DNA of 64,000 nt, from assembly GCA_007449985.2 (NCBI GenBank), contig VIIQ02000600.1, forward strand, positions 1 through 64,000, given 5' to 3'. The notes beneath the pieces are model-generated. The model was not told the origin of the DNA, did no database searches, and saw only the letters and a list, made by a program, of their open reading frames with translations. This document shows positions 1 to 10,514 of this stretch, piece by piece (the first letter of the stretch is position 1; the number at the start of each line of letters is the position of its first letter). A program made the translations under genes and the position numbers. This stretch comes from Desmodesmus armatus (taxonomy: Eukaryota; Chlorophyta; Chlorophyceae; Sphaeropleales; Scenedesmaceae).

Positions 1-124
1 CCCCCCTTGCGAGGCCATGACGCAATGCTCAGCACAGCGCGCCACTGCCAACAGTACCTACAGGCTCAGACGAAGGCCACATGTCACCTTTTGAGGAGGC
101 CAGAACATCAATGGACAGGCCATT

Positions 125-180
125 TACCCCCCCCCCCCTCCACCCCCCCCCCCCCCCCCCCCCCCCACCCCCCCCCCAAA
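125..180. repeat. Poly-C tract
   Basis: A near-continuous run of C, interrupted by single T and A bases, just inside the left edge. Similar runs of 9 to 24 C or G recur through the window (for example 44136-44157, 55786-55803 and 57053-57074). No coding meaning; the proline-rich reading frame across it is an artefact. Confidence 0.9.
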
Positions 181-530
181 CACCCCACACACACCACCCT
201 TTGCTTGCAAGCATTGCTAGCAGCATTGCGGCCACGCCAGCGGGTTTCTGAGGATGCACCCCCCTACAATGTTTGTGTCATAGGGGCATGGAGTAGGGTT
301 GTGGGTTTTCAGAGCCCTCAGGGTTGGTGCTGGCTGTTTGTGGCGGTTGCAGGCCGCAGCTTGCAATGCTTCAGATACGCCTCGCCGCGGGCGTGCAAGC
401 TGTTCTACTGCTGGCCGCCTCCTTGCAAACACACAGCTTTTGTGTGTGATGGCTGTAATCTATGGTGGTTCAGTGTCTTGCATTGACCCATGACAGAAAG
501 GTGCTGATTGTACGTCACAGACAGTATGGT

Positions 531-1010
531 TGCAAGCTGCTGTGCATGCAATCTGCCGTCAGTGCTGCATGTGAAGCCGGCTGCTGCTGATGCTGGATAC
601 CTGCGTGAACACCTCATCGCATGGGGCCGTGAGCTGCTGATGTCTGCTCCTGCTATGGATATAACTGCTTCTCTTGTACTAGGTTCTCAAAGGTTTACAC
701 TCTATGATTCTGCCCCCAAGGGATTTCTGCCCCCTCCTGAGCTGCTTGACTCCACAGCAGCACTACACTCTCCCTACAAGAAGGGAATTTAGGCATGCCC
801 TACCAGGCACGCACCCCGGCGCATGACCCTCGCACGGTCAGAGACTCAACAGGCACATGACACAACTGTCATGCCCTTTTGACCACTGGACAAGTGGCCA
901 TTCTCATGTGGCACACTCACCCCTGCTGCTCAAGCTACTCTCAGCACTAACAACAACTCCAACAGTCCATCCATTGGGCAGCTGCCGGAATCAGTCCTGA
1001 CACTGCCAAG
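531..1010. repeat. Dispersed repeat, copy A
   Basis: About 480 bp that match 51283-51745 along their whole length with scattered substitutions and small indels (by eye roughly 80 percent). Shared landmarks are a GCAAGCTGCTGTGCATGCAA-type start, a CATGACCCTCGCACGGTCAG block and a CATTCTCATGTGGCACACTC block near the end. No convincing open frame. The other copy lies inside an intron, so this is an interspersed, probably non-autonomous mobile repeat. Terminal repeats or target-site duplications were not identified. Confidence 0.75.
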
Positions 1011-1089
1011 CAGTGGATCAACCAACACTTGAGATCGAGGCATCCCTGCACTTGGTGTCGTCAGCCCTCAACGTGAGGCCCCCTCACCA

Positions 1090-3071
1090 ACTACAGCAAA
1101 GACCCTGCCACGCCACTCAACCGGCTGTTTCTGCGCCTGCTGCTGTTTCTGTCTCTGTCTCTGCGGCTGCGGCTGCTGCTGCTAGTGCTGCTGCTGCCTC
1201 GCTTATGCGCAGCAAGATACCACTTGGGATCTTGGTGTCGTTCTGCACCAACATCAGCTGCGCAGGTGGCATGCTGCCCAGCTGCTCTACAGTGACACGC
1301 TGCTGCCAAGCTCTGCTGGTACCTGGCACGGTCTGACTCCTCAAGGCCTTCCACACTCAGCAGCAGCTCCTTTAGCGCATCCCCGCTGCCTGCTGCCCCT
1401 GCTGCGCTGCCTTGGCGTCACGTTCCATTGCAACCATGAACTGCTTGACAAGCCCATTGATCAGCTTGTGATCCCTGATCCTGTCGCCCAGCTTGCCATA
1501 GCCTGCAAGTTTGAACAACACACCACACACATCAGTTGGTTGATTGAATACCTAGTGTTCAGGCCCGCCCAGAACCGTGTGATAGCAGCAGTGTCAGCAG
1601 TAACCGACTGCGGGAGACTTTGCAGGGGCTCCAAGACTTGGTGTTGTAGGCGGTGCAGCACAACACAACCGAGCGCTGGTGATAGGGTCTCGCCTGTGTT
1701 TGGCCGCAGTGTGACAGCTGCCTGGTAATTTGATGCATACCGCCGTAACTAGCACTACATATCTCCCAGAGCTTGGAGCTATTGCAGCAGAGACTGCACA
1801 CAAACAGAGGTGGTTGCCTGCATGCCTCACCCAGGACGACCAGCTTGTTCTTGGAGAGGCCCTGCCTGTACACCACGAGGCCGATGTGGGTTTGGCCGTT
1901 GTGGCGTTGTACACCTGTTGTGCCTTCTCCCTCAGCACACCCAAGGACCTGTTGGGCTGCTTCCAGACGCCCCTGTCATTGGAAGCCGCCAGCATCGCCC
2001 GGAACTTCTTCACATCAACGTCACACACCCGTCGCACCTCCCCTGCACAAGCAAGCAGCAGCATGACCAGCATTTCAATGACTCTTCCTCAACCACTGTG
2101 CTGCAGCTGGTCATATATGCGAGCATGCAGCAGCTGGGTGATGCACCAGCAGCACCCACAGGTGCACCAACAGCGCGACATGCAGCCTTCCTGCCCCCTG
2201 CTCCCCTGCCCCCACGCACATGCACGCACCCACCCACATGCGCGCGCGCTGCCAGACATGTACAGTACAAGTAACACACAAAAGCCGGTGTGCAGGCCAG
2301 AGATGCATCGGGCTTGGAACGCTGGCCCTAAAGGCCAGGGTGACATTCCACCCACCTGGTTGGGAGCCAGCTCTTTGCCGCAGCCTGCGGGGCATGGCGT
2401 CTTGTTCTGGCCAGCGCCCGTGCGACCTGGCGGTGCCTTGCAGAAGGGGCGCGCGCCGTTCTGCTGTAGAGGTTTCAGCGCGCGCTCTGCCTCCCCCTCC
2501 TGCACTTCCCCCGCTGCTACTGCTGCTGCTGCTGCTGCCGCCACTGTTGCGGCATTCTTTGCCTTCTTGGTCACCCTTGGTGGGAGTACATCCACTGACC
2601 GTACTGGCTCCTCCTCAGGCACATCATCATCTGCTGCTGCTGCTGCTGCTGCTGCTGCGTTCTCATCACCTGCTGGGCCCCTACCACCCCACGCTGCTCT
2701 GCCCCTGCCGCCGCCCCTGCCGCCGCCCCTGCCTCCGCCCCTGCTGCTGCCTGCACGTCCTCCCCGACCCCTGCCCCCAGCAGGGACTTCAGCAGAGCCT
2801 CCACGTAGGCCATGCCAGCATTGCTACCTGCTGCTTCCCACATGGCGGAATACATGCCGGCTGAGGGCCCATTGCTGCGTAGCCTGTCCCAGCAGGGGCC
2901 GCTGCTGCAGCACCTGGCACCCCACCTGCAGCTGCTGCAGCAGCACCTGGCACCCCACCTGCAGCTGCTGCTGCTGCTGCTGCTGCGCCAGGCACCCCAC
3001 TGCAGCTGCTGCGGCACCCTCCACGCCACCTGCTGCCCCTGCTGCCCCTGCTGCACCAGCAGCTGCTGCCC

Positions 3072-3108
<37 letters not shown>

Positions 3109-3593
3109 CAGGGTATTTAAGAGGCGAATCAGCGCTTTCTGTCTATCCCATAGTAACTGCTGCACATGAGGGTGGAGTTTGTCGCTGGACGCCGCAACCA
3201 GCAGTTGCCCGATCTGGGTCGGAGTTGCCCACCAGCTGACAACAGTAGAGCCTCCTCAGCTTGCTGGGTGGTTAAACCCCATTTGGACTGCAGCTCCAGC
3301 ACGACCTCATCCCCTCGCATGAAGCGCAGGTTCTTTGGGGTGCTGGGATCGTATCCACCCCCAGTGCAAATGGTCATCTGCATGGGAGCCAGGGCACTTG
3401 TGTCAGCGAAGGCAGAAGGCTTAAGTGAGTGAAGGAAAGTATATGTGACATTTGTACCTGATCCAGCATCAGGTGGCGGTGCAGCCATTGCTGTACTGAT
3501 CTGGGGGCTGTACTGGGGGCTGTACTGATCTGATCTGAAGAACACTGTCGATACAACGGGCGGAAGCAACGAAGAGACCGGCCTGAAACTCAA
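1090..3593 (-). pseudogene. Broken mobile-element-like gene with Gln/Ala-rich middle
   Basis: Reading leftward, an N-terminal block starts at a Met at 3494 (MAAPPPDAGS) and contains FMRGDEVVLELQSKWGL. The frame must then shift near 3230 to continue with LLVAASSDKLHPH and QQLLWDRQKALIRLL, which leads into poly-Gln/Ala (3110-2630). A block ending in CPAGCGKEL (2622-2350) runs into a GTGGGT donor. After an acceptor near 2040 comes VKKFRAMLAASNDRGVWKQP, and the frame must shift again to read THIGLVVYRQGLSKNKLVVL. Two apparent frame breaks in coding-looking sequence point to decay. No family was recognised. The neighbours (dispersed repeat, RPA-like gene) suggest a transposable element, which is inference. 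Confidence 0.45.
2515..3115. repeat. CTG/CAG-rich low-complexity stretch
   Basis: Several uninterrupted CTG runs (near 2632-2655, 2964-2985 and 3076-3108) separated by CCT/CCG-rich sequence, encoding poly-Gln, poly-Ala or poly-Leu depending on frame. It forms the middle of the broken minus-strand gene. A 30-bp unit carrying GCTGCTGCAGCACCTGGCAC is repeated at 2901-2950. Confidence 0.8.
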
Positions 3594-4320
3594 TCAAAGC
3601 CGATGCAAGCTTGAACAGACCCGTTCGGCTGTTTACGTGCAGATTTGAGGGTGCTGAGGTTTCAACTGACGTTTCAAACAAGCGAAGTCAAGGCTCGGTT
3701 GTTGAACGCCATCGTCCATCTTGGGGGGGGCCAGCTTGAACGTACTCATGCAACTTGGTGGCACATACTCATTGCATACATACATGCAACCTCCTCGTTG
3801 CACACATACATACACATACTACCCCTTGACCCAATGCGTTGAAGCAGACATCACGCCAAGGAGTTGACACGCAGCAGCAGTAGTCGCAAAGTCTCAACCT
3901 ATATCAGGTATGTGGTGAGCTTAACCTCAGGTCAGGAGCTGCTACCGCCAGCATGCACCTATGGTGTACCTGGGTCAACCCTGGCATGTATGTATTATAG
4001 GGAAAAGGTCGAGGATACAGATGAGTGCATATACGGTGTATGTCCGAAGATTCACGTAGTGATATAGGGGACTTTGCCGATAATTCAGGCACCCAGCAAA
4101 GTCAACAAACGGCAGCTTTTCAAAACAAAAGCTCAACAACAGCCGGCCAGATCGCACAGCCCCTTGCACTTTGCTTTATCGTTGATGGGTTCTCCTGGAT
4201 CGGTCAGCTGTCAGCTCATCTGCTCAGCTCCGCTTTTGAACAAACCAGATCACCACCATCAGGCACTTCTGTCTATGTGACCACAGCAGCAGCTGGAACA
4301 AGCAGCTACCTTATTCTGCG
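3594..4320. other. Gap between two divergent element-like genes
   Basis: No supported coding sequence. Just left of it, at 3488-3537, is a small tandem array of CTGTACTGATCTG and GGGGGCTGTACT words. 3770-3830 is rich in CATACATA words. The region separates the minus-strand broken gene from the plus-strand RPA-like gene and would contain both promoters if they form one element. Confidence 0.5.
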
Positions 4321-5554
4321 ATGTCTTCAGTCACAGATCCGTCAGATGCAGCAGTTGACGGCCCCCTGCAACCTTCCAACCAGAACAGCCAGAACCTGAC
4401 CGTGCCAGAGGAAGATGGGACTGTAACCAACTTCAAGAGCAAGGAGTGTCCATACATAGACCCAGAGACTGGCCAACAATGCAAGCAACCACTCTATGGC
4501 AGGTATGCATGATCACTCAGGCCGAACAGGCTGAGTGTGCACAACAAAGACAAGCAGCATCAACCCAACCACCCAAGCACTGACACACCCCCTCCCTCTG
4601 GTGCTCACAGGAGTGTCCAGTGCAGAAAATGCCTGCAAGAAGTTCCTGAGGGCTTGTTCCAGCGGAAGAGGACCAGAACGCAGCAGCAGCAGCAGCAGCA
4701 GCAGCCAGCAGAGGAGGCACCAGAAGGGCAGCGGAAGAGGCAGACCACTTCTACTGTGGTGTTGGCCAGCCCCCCCCAGGTGTCAACAGAAAAGCAGCCT
4801 ACAACTACAAAAGCCACCTGAACGAGGTCCTCTACAGCAAACAGGTGCGCGCCACAGCAGCAGCACGAACAGTGATGCACAGCTAGTAGGACCTCTGCAA
4901 GCTGCTTTGGCACCCAGTGACAGACGCAGTGCATGGGATGCTGCCGGGACGCAGGCGCTGCCACCTGATGCAAGCTTCCCAGCATCAGTCCTGGTAGTCA
5001 GCGCCTATTTGAAGGTTGCAAGGACGTTGTTCTACCTCACTTGGACCTCACACCAGCCTTGGGTGCATTGGCCCAGCATCACATTGACGTTGCGCCGCCG
5101 CATGCCTTTGCTGATGTCTTGCAGATGAACGACTTGATGAAAGCCATGAAGTGCAGCGTCACCATCCAGCTGTCAGGAGTGATCCCCAGCAAGTTGCTCA
5201 CCAACGAGGACCAGATCGGCAGCAAGGCCAGCGAAGGCGTATATCTGCCAGTGAAGGTGCAAGATAAGCGCCTGGCCGGCACGCGCATCTTCACTGTGAT
5301 TGGCGCTCGCGGGCCAGCTGCGCGGCCTTGTCCCTGGCAGCAAGAGGAGCTTCATGGAGATGGCAGTACTGGCCGATGGCCAATTTGTGCGGGATGCCAT
5401 CCGGGTGGGTGGCATGGGCCATGCTGCTCGAACACTAGGCTTGAGATGTTGCAGCATCACTGATTTGCAATGGTGTCACGATGTTGGGGCTAGAATGTGG
5501 GAGGGATGGCAGGATCACCGACGAGGCCAAGCAGCACTAATAGGCATGAGTTAA
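4321..5554 (+). pseudogene. RPA large-subunit-like (C-terminal OB-fold) gene, frame-broken
   Basis: From the Met at 4321 the frame gives ECPYIDPETGQQCKQPL, then a GT donor after GGCAG at 4502. The next exon, from 4611, carries VQCRKCLQEVPEGLFQRK. Together they form a CX8C...CXXC zinc-ribbon pattern like that in the third DNA-binding domain of RPA70. A further block at 5000-5300 reads QRLFEGCKDVVLPHLDLTP, ALGALAQHHIDVAPPHAF and ADVLQMNDLMKAMKCSVTIQ, in the order of the RPA70 C-terminal region after its zinc ribbon. Near 5300 the frame must shift by one to continue with PGSKRSFMEMAVLADGQFV. RPA binds single-stranded DNA, and transposons such as plant Helitrons carry RPA-like genes. Whether this is an element gene or a host fragment is unresolved. 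The RPA assignment rests on pattern only. Confidence 0.45.
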
Positions 5555-5666
5555 CTCAATCAGGCTGTAGGCATGAGCTGTCATTGATATCATTGATGCT
5601 GCGGCTGGTTACGCAAATGGTTGCGCAAAGTGTTCTCTGCTTCATGCGATCTCACCTGCAAGACTC

Positions 5667-7125
5667 TTGGCGGCCCCAATCAGCTGCAATGACACTGAGG
5701 GCAGGTGGATTGTTTACTTGCAGGCACAGATTCCACCCCCACCTGCAACAGCGGCAAGCGCATCTGGTGCCGCCCAGCCAGCAGCAGCACCCGGGGACGA
5801 TGCAGCGGCCGCGGCGGCGGCAGCTGGTTCAGCAATGGGTGGGCAGTCAGCAGCAGCAGAGCCCTCCAGGCCAGTAGCGGCACCCGAGGGCGATGCAGCA
5901 GCCGCAGCGGCGGCCGCTGGTTCAGCAGTGGGTGGGCAGTCCGCAGCAGTAGAGCCCTCTAGGCCAGCAGCAGCACCCGGGGGCGATGCAGCGGCCGCAG
6001 CGGCGGCTGCTGGTGCAGCAGTGGGTGGGCAGTTTGCAGCAAGTGTGCCCATGCCATCACTTGCTGGCGCAGCAGGAGCAGCAGGGGCATCCATGCCAGC
6101 AGCGGCAGCGGCAGCAAACCCGATAGTTGCAGCAGCAGCTGCAGCCGCTGGCTTAGCACCAGGTGGACCCCCAGCAGCAGCAGAGGCGACAATGCCAGCA
6201 GCTGCACCCGAGGGCGATGCAGCGCCGGCGGCAGCGGCGGCAGGGGCAGCGGCAGCGGCTGCTGCTGGTTCAGCAATGCCATCACTTACCACCGCAGTAG
6301 CAGCAGATGGGCCACCCATGCCAGCAGCAGCACCGCCAGCAGCAGCGGCGGCAGATTATGTGACAGCAACAGCGGCAGCAGCTGCTGACTCAGCAGCAGG
6401 TGTTCACCCCCGCAGCAGTTGGGGCAGCGGCACACGACAGTGATGCAGCTGTTGGGCCGGCTGCAGCCGCGGCAGCACTTCTGCAGGCAGGCACCACAAC
6501 AGCAGGTGCCTTCGCGAGCGACCAGACGGGAGGCCGTGGGAGCATCCAGAGGGGCGGTGGTGGCGGAGGTGGTGGAAGGGGCAGCAGGGGTGGTGGAAGG
6601 GGCAGCAGGGGTGGTGGCAGAGGTGGCGGCCGGGGCAGCAGGGGCGGGAGGGGCAGCAGGGGTGGCAGGGGCAGCAGGGGCGGCAGGACTGCAATGTCAG
6701 CCGCAGTACAGGCCCCTTCCCTGGAGTCTCTGATGGGCCCATTTGCAGCAGCCATGGGAGCCACAGCAGCAGGGCTGGCAGGTGTTGCTGGTGCTGGTAG
6801 CATGGCAGTGCCGGCAACAGCAGAGATGCAGGCAGCTGCGACAGCTGGGATGTGGCAGCCTGCAGGCGGGGCTGCTGCAGCAGCTTGGCTGCCTGCGGTG
6901 AATGCCCTTATTGCTCATATGGGCGCCAGCGACTTCTTTCCTGTGGGGGGGGATCACTACGCCACACCTCCAGCGCAGCAGGCAATGATCATCGCACGCC
7001 GCATGGCTGGTGGTGCAGTAGCAGCTTTCCTGTTTGGGAACAGGGAGGGGTGCATTGTGGCAGCAGCACCCATCTGTGGTGCGGACGGGGCCTTCGCCAG
7101 TGCATGGATTGAGGCAGTGGAGTGA
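5667..7125 (+). CDS. Ala-rich repeat protein segment with RGG tract
   Basis: An open frame of about 240 residues, then a second from about 6400, ending at a stop at 7123-7125. The first part has a roughly 30-residue unit repeated three times (GDAAAAAAAAG plus VGGQ and EPSRP or a variant; 5790-6040), then looser Ala/Pro repeats. The second part has an RGG/SRGG tract at 6540-6690, typical of nucleic-acid-binding low-complexity regions, then a non-repetitive C-terminus (WLPAVNALIAHMGASDFFPV; MIIARRMAGGAVAAFLFG). The two frames differ, so a splice or an indel lies near 6400-6440. It probably continues the RPA-like gene upstream, but no clean join was found. Function unknown. Confidence 0.45.
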
Positions 7126-7698
7126 TCAGCTGACTCTGTTGTCCAACTGCATGCATTTGGTTATGACCTATCACGCATGCAGTTGCGAAGGTGATGTGAG
7201 CATGCTTACCATGTCTGATTCCTTGCAACCCTACCCATTGCCCGCGCAGCAGCTCCAAGCCACCCAGTGCGGGTCTGGGTGCGTGTGTGTGTGTGTGTTT
7301 GGCCATGGAATGGTGGCACGAGTGCGGCTGGATGAAGGGAATGATTCTGGTTGCTGCCTTGGAGGGTCTGGGAGTTGCGTGTTGATGCTTGAGAGTCGGT
7401 TGGTGAGTGCCACATGAAGATGGCCAGTTGCTGATTGGTCAACGGGTGCGGCACTTGTTGTGTCATGTGCAAGTTGTACGTTGCTGACCGTGTGAGGGTG
7501 ATATGCAGGGCGCGTGCCCACCAAGGCATGACCTGACACTGCTGTATTGTGGAGTGGGTTATCCTGTTGGTGTGGACCAAGCCCAAGGGGCAAGCGCATC
7601 CCCTTATCAAGTAACCCAGTAAGATCTTAGACTCCAAGGAGCATCATGAGCAGTACAAGGTACAATAGCAGCAACCCTACAGCAGAGCTTGCGTGATG
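7126..7698. other. Intergenic, nothing recognised
   Basis: About 570 bp with a short GT run near 7281-7298. No coding signal, RNA gene or clear repeat seen. Confidence 0.5.
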
Positions 7699-9475
7699 GA
7701 GCTTGCAACAGTCCCAGACTGCCAGCCACAGGGCTGTGCACTGTCAGAACCCCACAACCCCACTCATTGACTCTTCTTACATAAATACTGTACGGGCGGC
7801 CATCTTTGAAATCATTTCAAATGATCATCCCACCGCCGAAGCTGCCGAGTTGCTTGCAAGCTGGGGGGTGAAGGGTGTGTGTGGTGTGTGTGTGTGTGGG
7901 GGGGGTGAATGGAGTCACACTGGATGTCTGACCTTGGCTGTGACCAGTAACCTCTAGACCAAGCCTGTAGGCCCCTGTTGGGAGTGTTGCGCTCTGCCAG
8001 CATTGCGGCTGTGGCCTCGTGGGGGGGGGGGGCGAGGGCCCAAACCAAGGCAATTTCAGTTTTGGGCCGATGTGGGGTAAGGGTGAAAATGGGCTGCTCA
8101 TGTACTTAACATCACTGCAAAATGCATGGCTTGAGACTTGTTTGGGCCCTGCAGCTGTCAGCGCCACGTCCCAATTGTTGCCAACTAGTGTGGCATAGGG
8201 AGTATGCCTAGGTTTGCCACATTGGAGCTTGCAACAGTCCCAGACTGCCAGCCACAGGGCTGTGCACTGTCAGAACCCCACAACCCCACTCATTGACTCT
8301 TCTTACATGAAATTTGTACCCCAGATACTGTAGGGGGAGGCATCCCTGAAAACCCGCTGGAGTGGCCGCCTTCGTCTCTGCAACATGCGGGAAGGCATTG
8401 TGTGTGTGTGAGAGAGGTGGTTGGGGGGGGGGGGGGTCAGTACAGTGCCACTGTGACTCACATGCTGTCTGGCCTTTGCTGTCTGGCCTGCTGCCTCCAG
8501 TAACAGCTTGCACATCCCTGCTGACTGTGTCATGCTTCGCGCACTGCGGCTGTGGCCTCGAGGGTGGGCTTTGGGGGCTCCAACAAGGGAAATTGACTTT
8601 TTCACCCGATGTGAGTTGAGTGTGGGAATGGGCAGCTCCAGTGATAGGAATCACTGCCTGGGCATCATATGATGCAGAATGCTTGATATGAGTGTTAGTT
8701 TGAGCCTTTGAAGCACCAGGGAGACATGCCGCTTGGCGCAATGTGCTTGAAACTGTGCCGCACCTCAACTACCGCATGTGCGGCTCATGAGAGTCACAGT
8801 CAGCCGGTAACATGTCTGTCAAGCCTGCCAACCCCACAGCCCATTCCTTGAACCATATACCCCAGATACTGTAGGGGGAGGCATCCCTGAAAACCCGCTG
8901 GAGTGGCCGCCTTCGTCTCTGCAACATGCGGGAAGGCGTGTGTGTGTGTGAGAGAGGTGGTTGGGGGGGGGGGGGTCAGTACAGTGCCACTGTGACTCAC
9001 ATGCTGTCTGGCCTTTGCTGTCTGGCCTGCTGCCTCCAGTAACAGCTTGCACATCCCTGCTGACTGTGTCATGCTTCGCGCACTGCGGCTGTGGCCTCGA
9101 GGGTGGGCTTTGGGGGGCTCCAACAAGGGAAATTGACTTTTTCACCCGATGTGAGTTGAGTGTGGGAATGGGCAGCTCCAGTGATAGGAATCACTGCCTG
9201 GGCATCATATGATGCAGAATGCTTGATATGAGTGTTAGTTTGAGCCTTTGAAGCACCAGGGAGACATGCCGCTTGGCGCATTGTGCTTGAAACTGTGCCG
9301 CACCTCAACTACTGCATGTGCGGCTCATGAGAGTCACAGTCAGCCGGTAACATGTCTGTCAAGCCTGCCAACCCCACAGCCCCATTCCTTGAACCATATA
9401 CCCCAGATACTGTAGGGGAGGCATCCCTGAAAACCCGCTGGAGTGGCCGCCTTCGTCTCTGCAACATGCGGGAAG

Positions 9476-9542
<67 letters not shown>

Positions 9543-9710
9543 TGTGTGTGTGTGTGTGTGAGAGAGGTGGTTGGGGGGGTCAGTGCAGTGCCACTGTGAG
9601 TCACATGTGTCTGGCCTTTGCTGTGACCTGCTGCCTCCAGTAACAGCTTGCACATCCCTGCTGACTGTGTCATGCTTCACGCACTGCGGCTGTGGCCGCG
9701 AGGTGGAGTG
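7699..9710. repeat. Tandem repeat block, period about 540 bp
   Basis: Two nearly identical units, 8321-8860 and 8861-9400, followed by a partial third unit to about 9710. All start at CCCCAGATACTGTAGGGG. A more diverged copy at 7699-8223 shares the 85-bp flank GAGCTTGCAACAGTCCCAGA...TTCTTACAT with 8224-8308. Each unit holds a short TG run, a poly-G run and a GTGGCCTCGAGGGTGGGCTT-like segment. No frame is conserved between units beyond chance, so this is non-coding satellite-like DNA. Confidence 0.85.
9477..9560. repeat. Expanded TG microsatellite
   Basis: About 40 TG dinucleotides with one GGG interruption near 9537. In the two complete 540-bp units the same position has only 5 to 7 TGs, so the third copy has expanded. 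This (TG)n can form Z-DNA. Confidence 0.95.
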
Positions 9711-10143
9711 CTGTGCTGCGCCTGTGTCAGTGGCAGTGTTGAGGCCGGTTTGATGCTTCAATTGACTAATCCAGTACGTTGGCTGTTGTAGGGAACAACT
9801 GGCTTTGCATGGCCGTAGTGGTGTGTAGTGTCATCACAGTATCAGACAAGCCCATTGTTGTTTGGTGGTTGTCTGGGCCCTCGTGCAGCACAACAGCAGG
9901 AGTGTTTTTCAACGGCAACTGTCGGGGCGGGTTGCTGCTGCTTGTATTGCTTGCATACTTGTGAACATGGTACGCCACTGCCCCTCCTGATCACCCAGCA
10001 TGCACTGAATCAAGATACCACCTGCACATTGATGCATGCATCATGCTTGCTGCAATTCTTGGTGTGGATGCCTATGGTACTCACAAGGCCCACTATGGGA
10101 TGCGCAGTCAGCAACATGCCAGTTTGGTGCACTTGATGCTCTT
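9711..10143. other. Intergenic, nothing recognised
   Basis: No supported gene. This is the left flank of the KDZ element and may include its end, but no terminal repeat was identified. Confidence 0.4.
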
Positions 10144-10160
10144 GTAACACCTAGTGTTAC
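10144..10160. terminator. Palindrome carrying TGTAA on both strands
   Basis: GTAACAC CTA GTGTTAC is a perfect 7-bp-arm inverted repeat. With its flanks it supplies TGTAA on the plus strand (10143-10147) and on the minus strand (complement at 10157-10161). TGTAA is the poly(A) signal of volvocine and related algae. The minus-strand copy lies about 350 nt past the KDZ stop, so it is a plausible 3' end for that gene. Confidence 0.4.
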
Positions 10161-10514
10161 ACCTTCACACAGCATTGACATACTCATGCGCAGTGAATGC
10201 CCTTGCCCTGGAGCATCGCATCACAACAGCAACATGTGGCTTTCGAGCACACGATATGCCAATCGCGCACGCAAGCACGCAACTTTGGCACCCTGCTCGC
10301 CGCGCCACCAGCCTAGCTGACCGGTGCAGCTGCTCACTGCAGTGCATCAGCTGCCGCTTTTAGCACGACCCTACTTGCTCCCACGTGCACACTTCTCACA
10401 GTCAGCATAAGCCAGTCGCAACTTGTTGCCTGCACAACAACCGCTTCATCTTGAGATGGGGAAAGAAGCAACCCACACACCAAACTGCCCGACCCAAAAA
10501 CACCACCATGATTC

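Noticed and set aside
7..486. Long plus-strand open frame at the left edge
   Set aside because: Crosses the poly-C tract and gives poly-Pro; no start context, motif or splice structure.
5714..6319. 200-residue minus-strand Ala/Pro-rich frame
   Set aside because: Antisense shadow of GCA/GCG repeats in the plus-strand Ala-rich gene.
9309..9761. Minus-strand frame rich in Thr-His repeats
   Set aside because: Created by the TG microsatellite inside the 540-bp repeat; not conserved between units.
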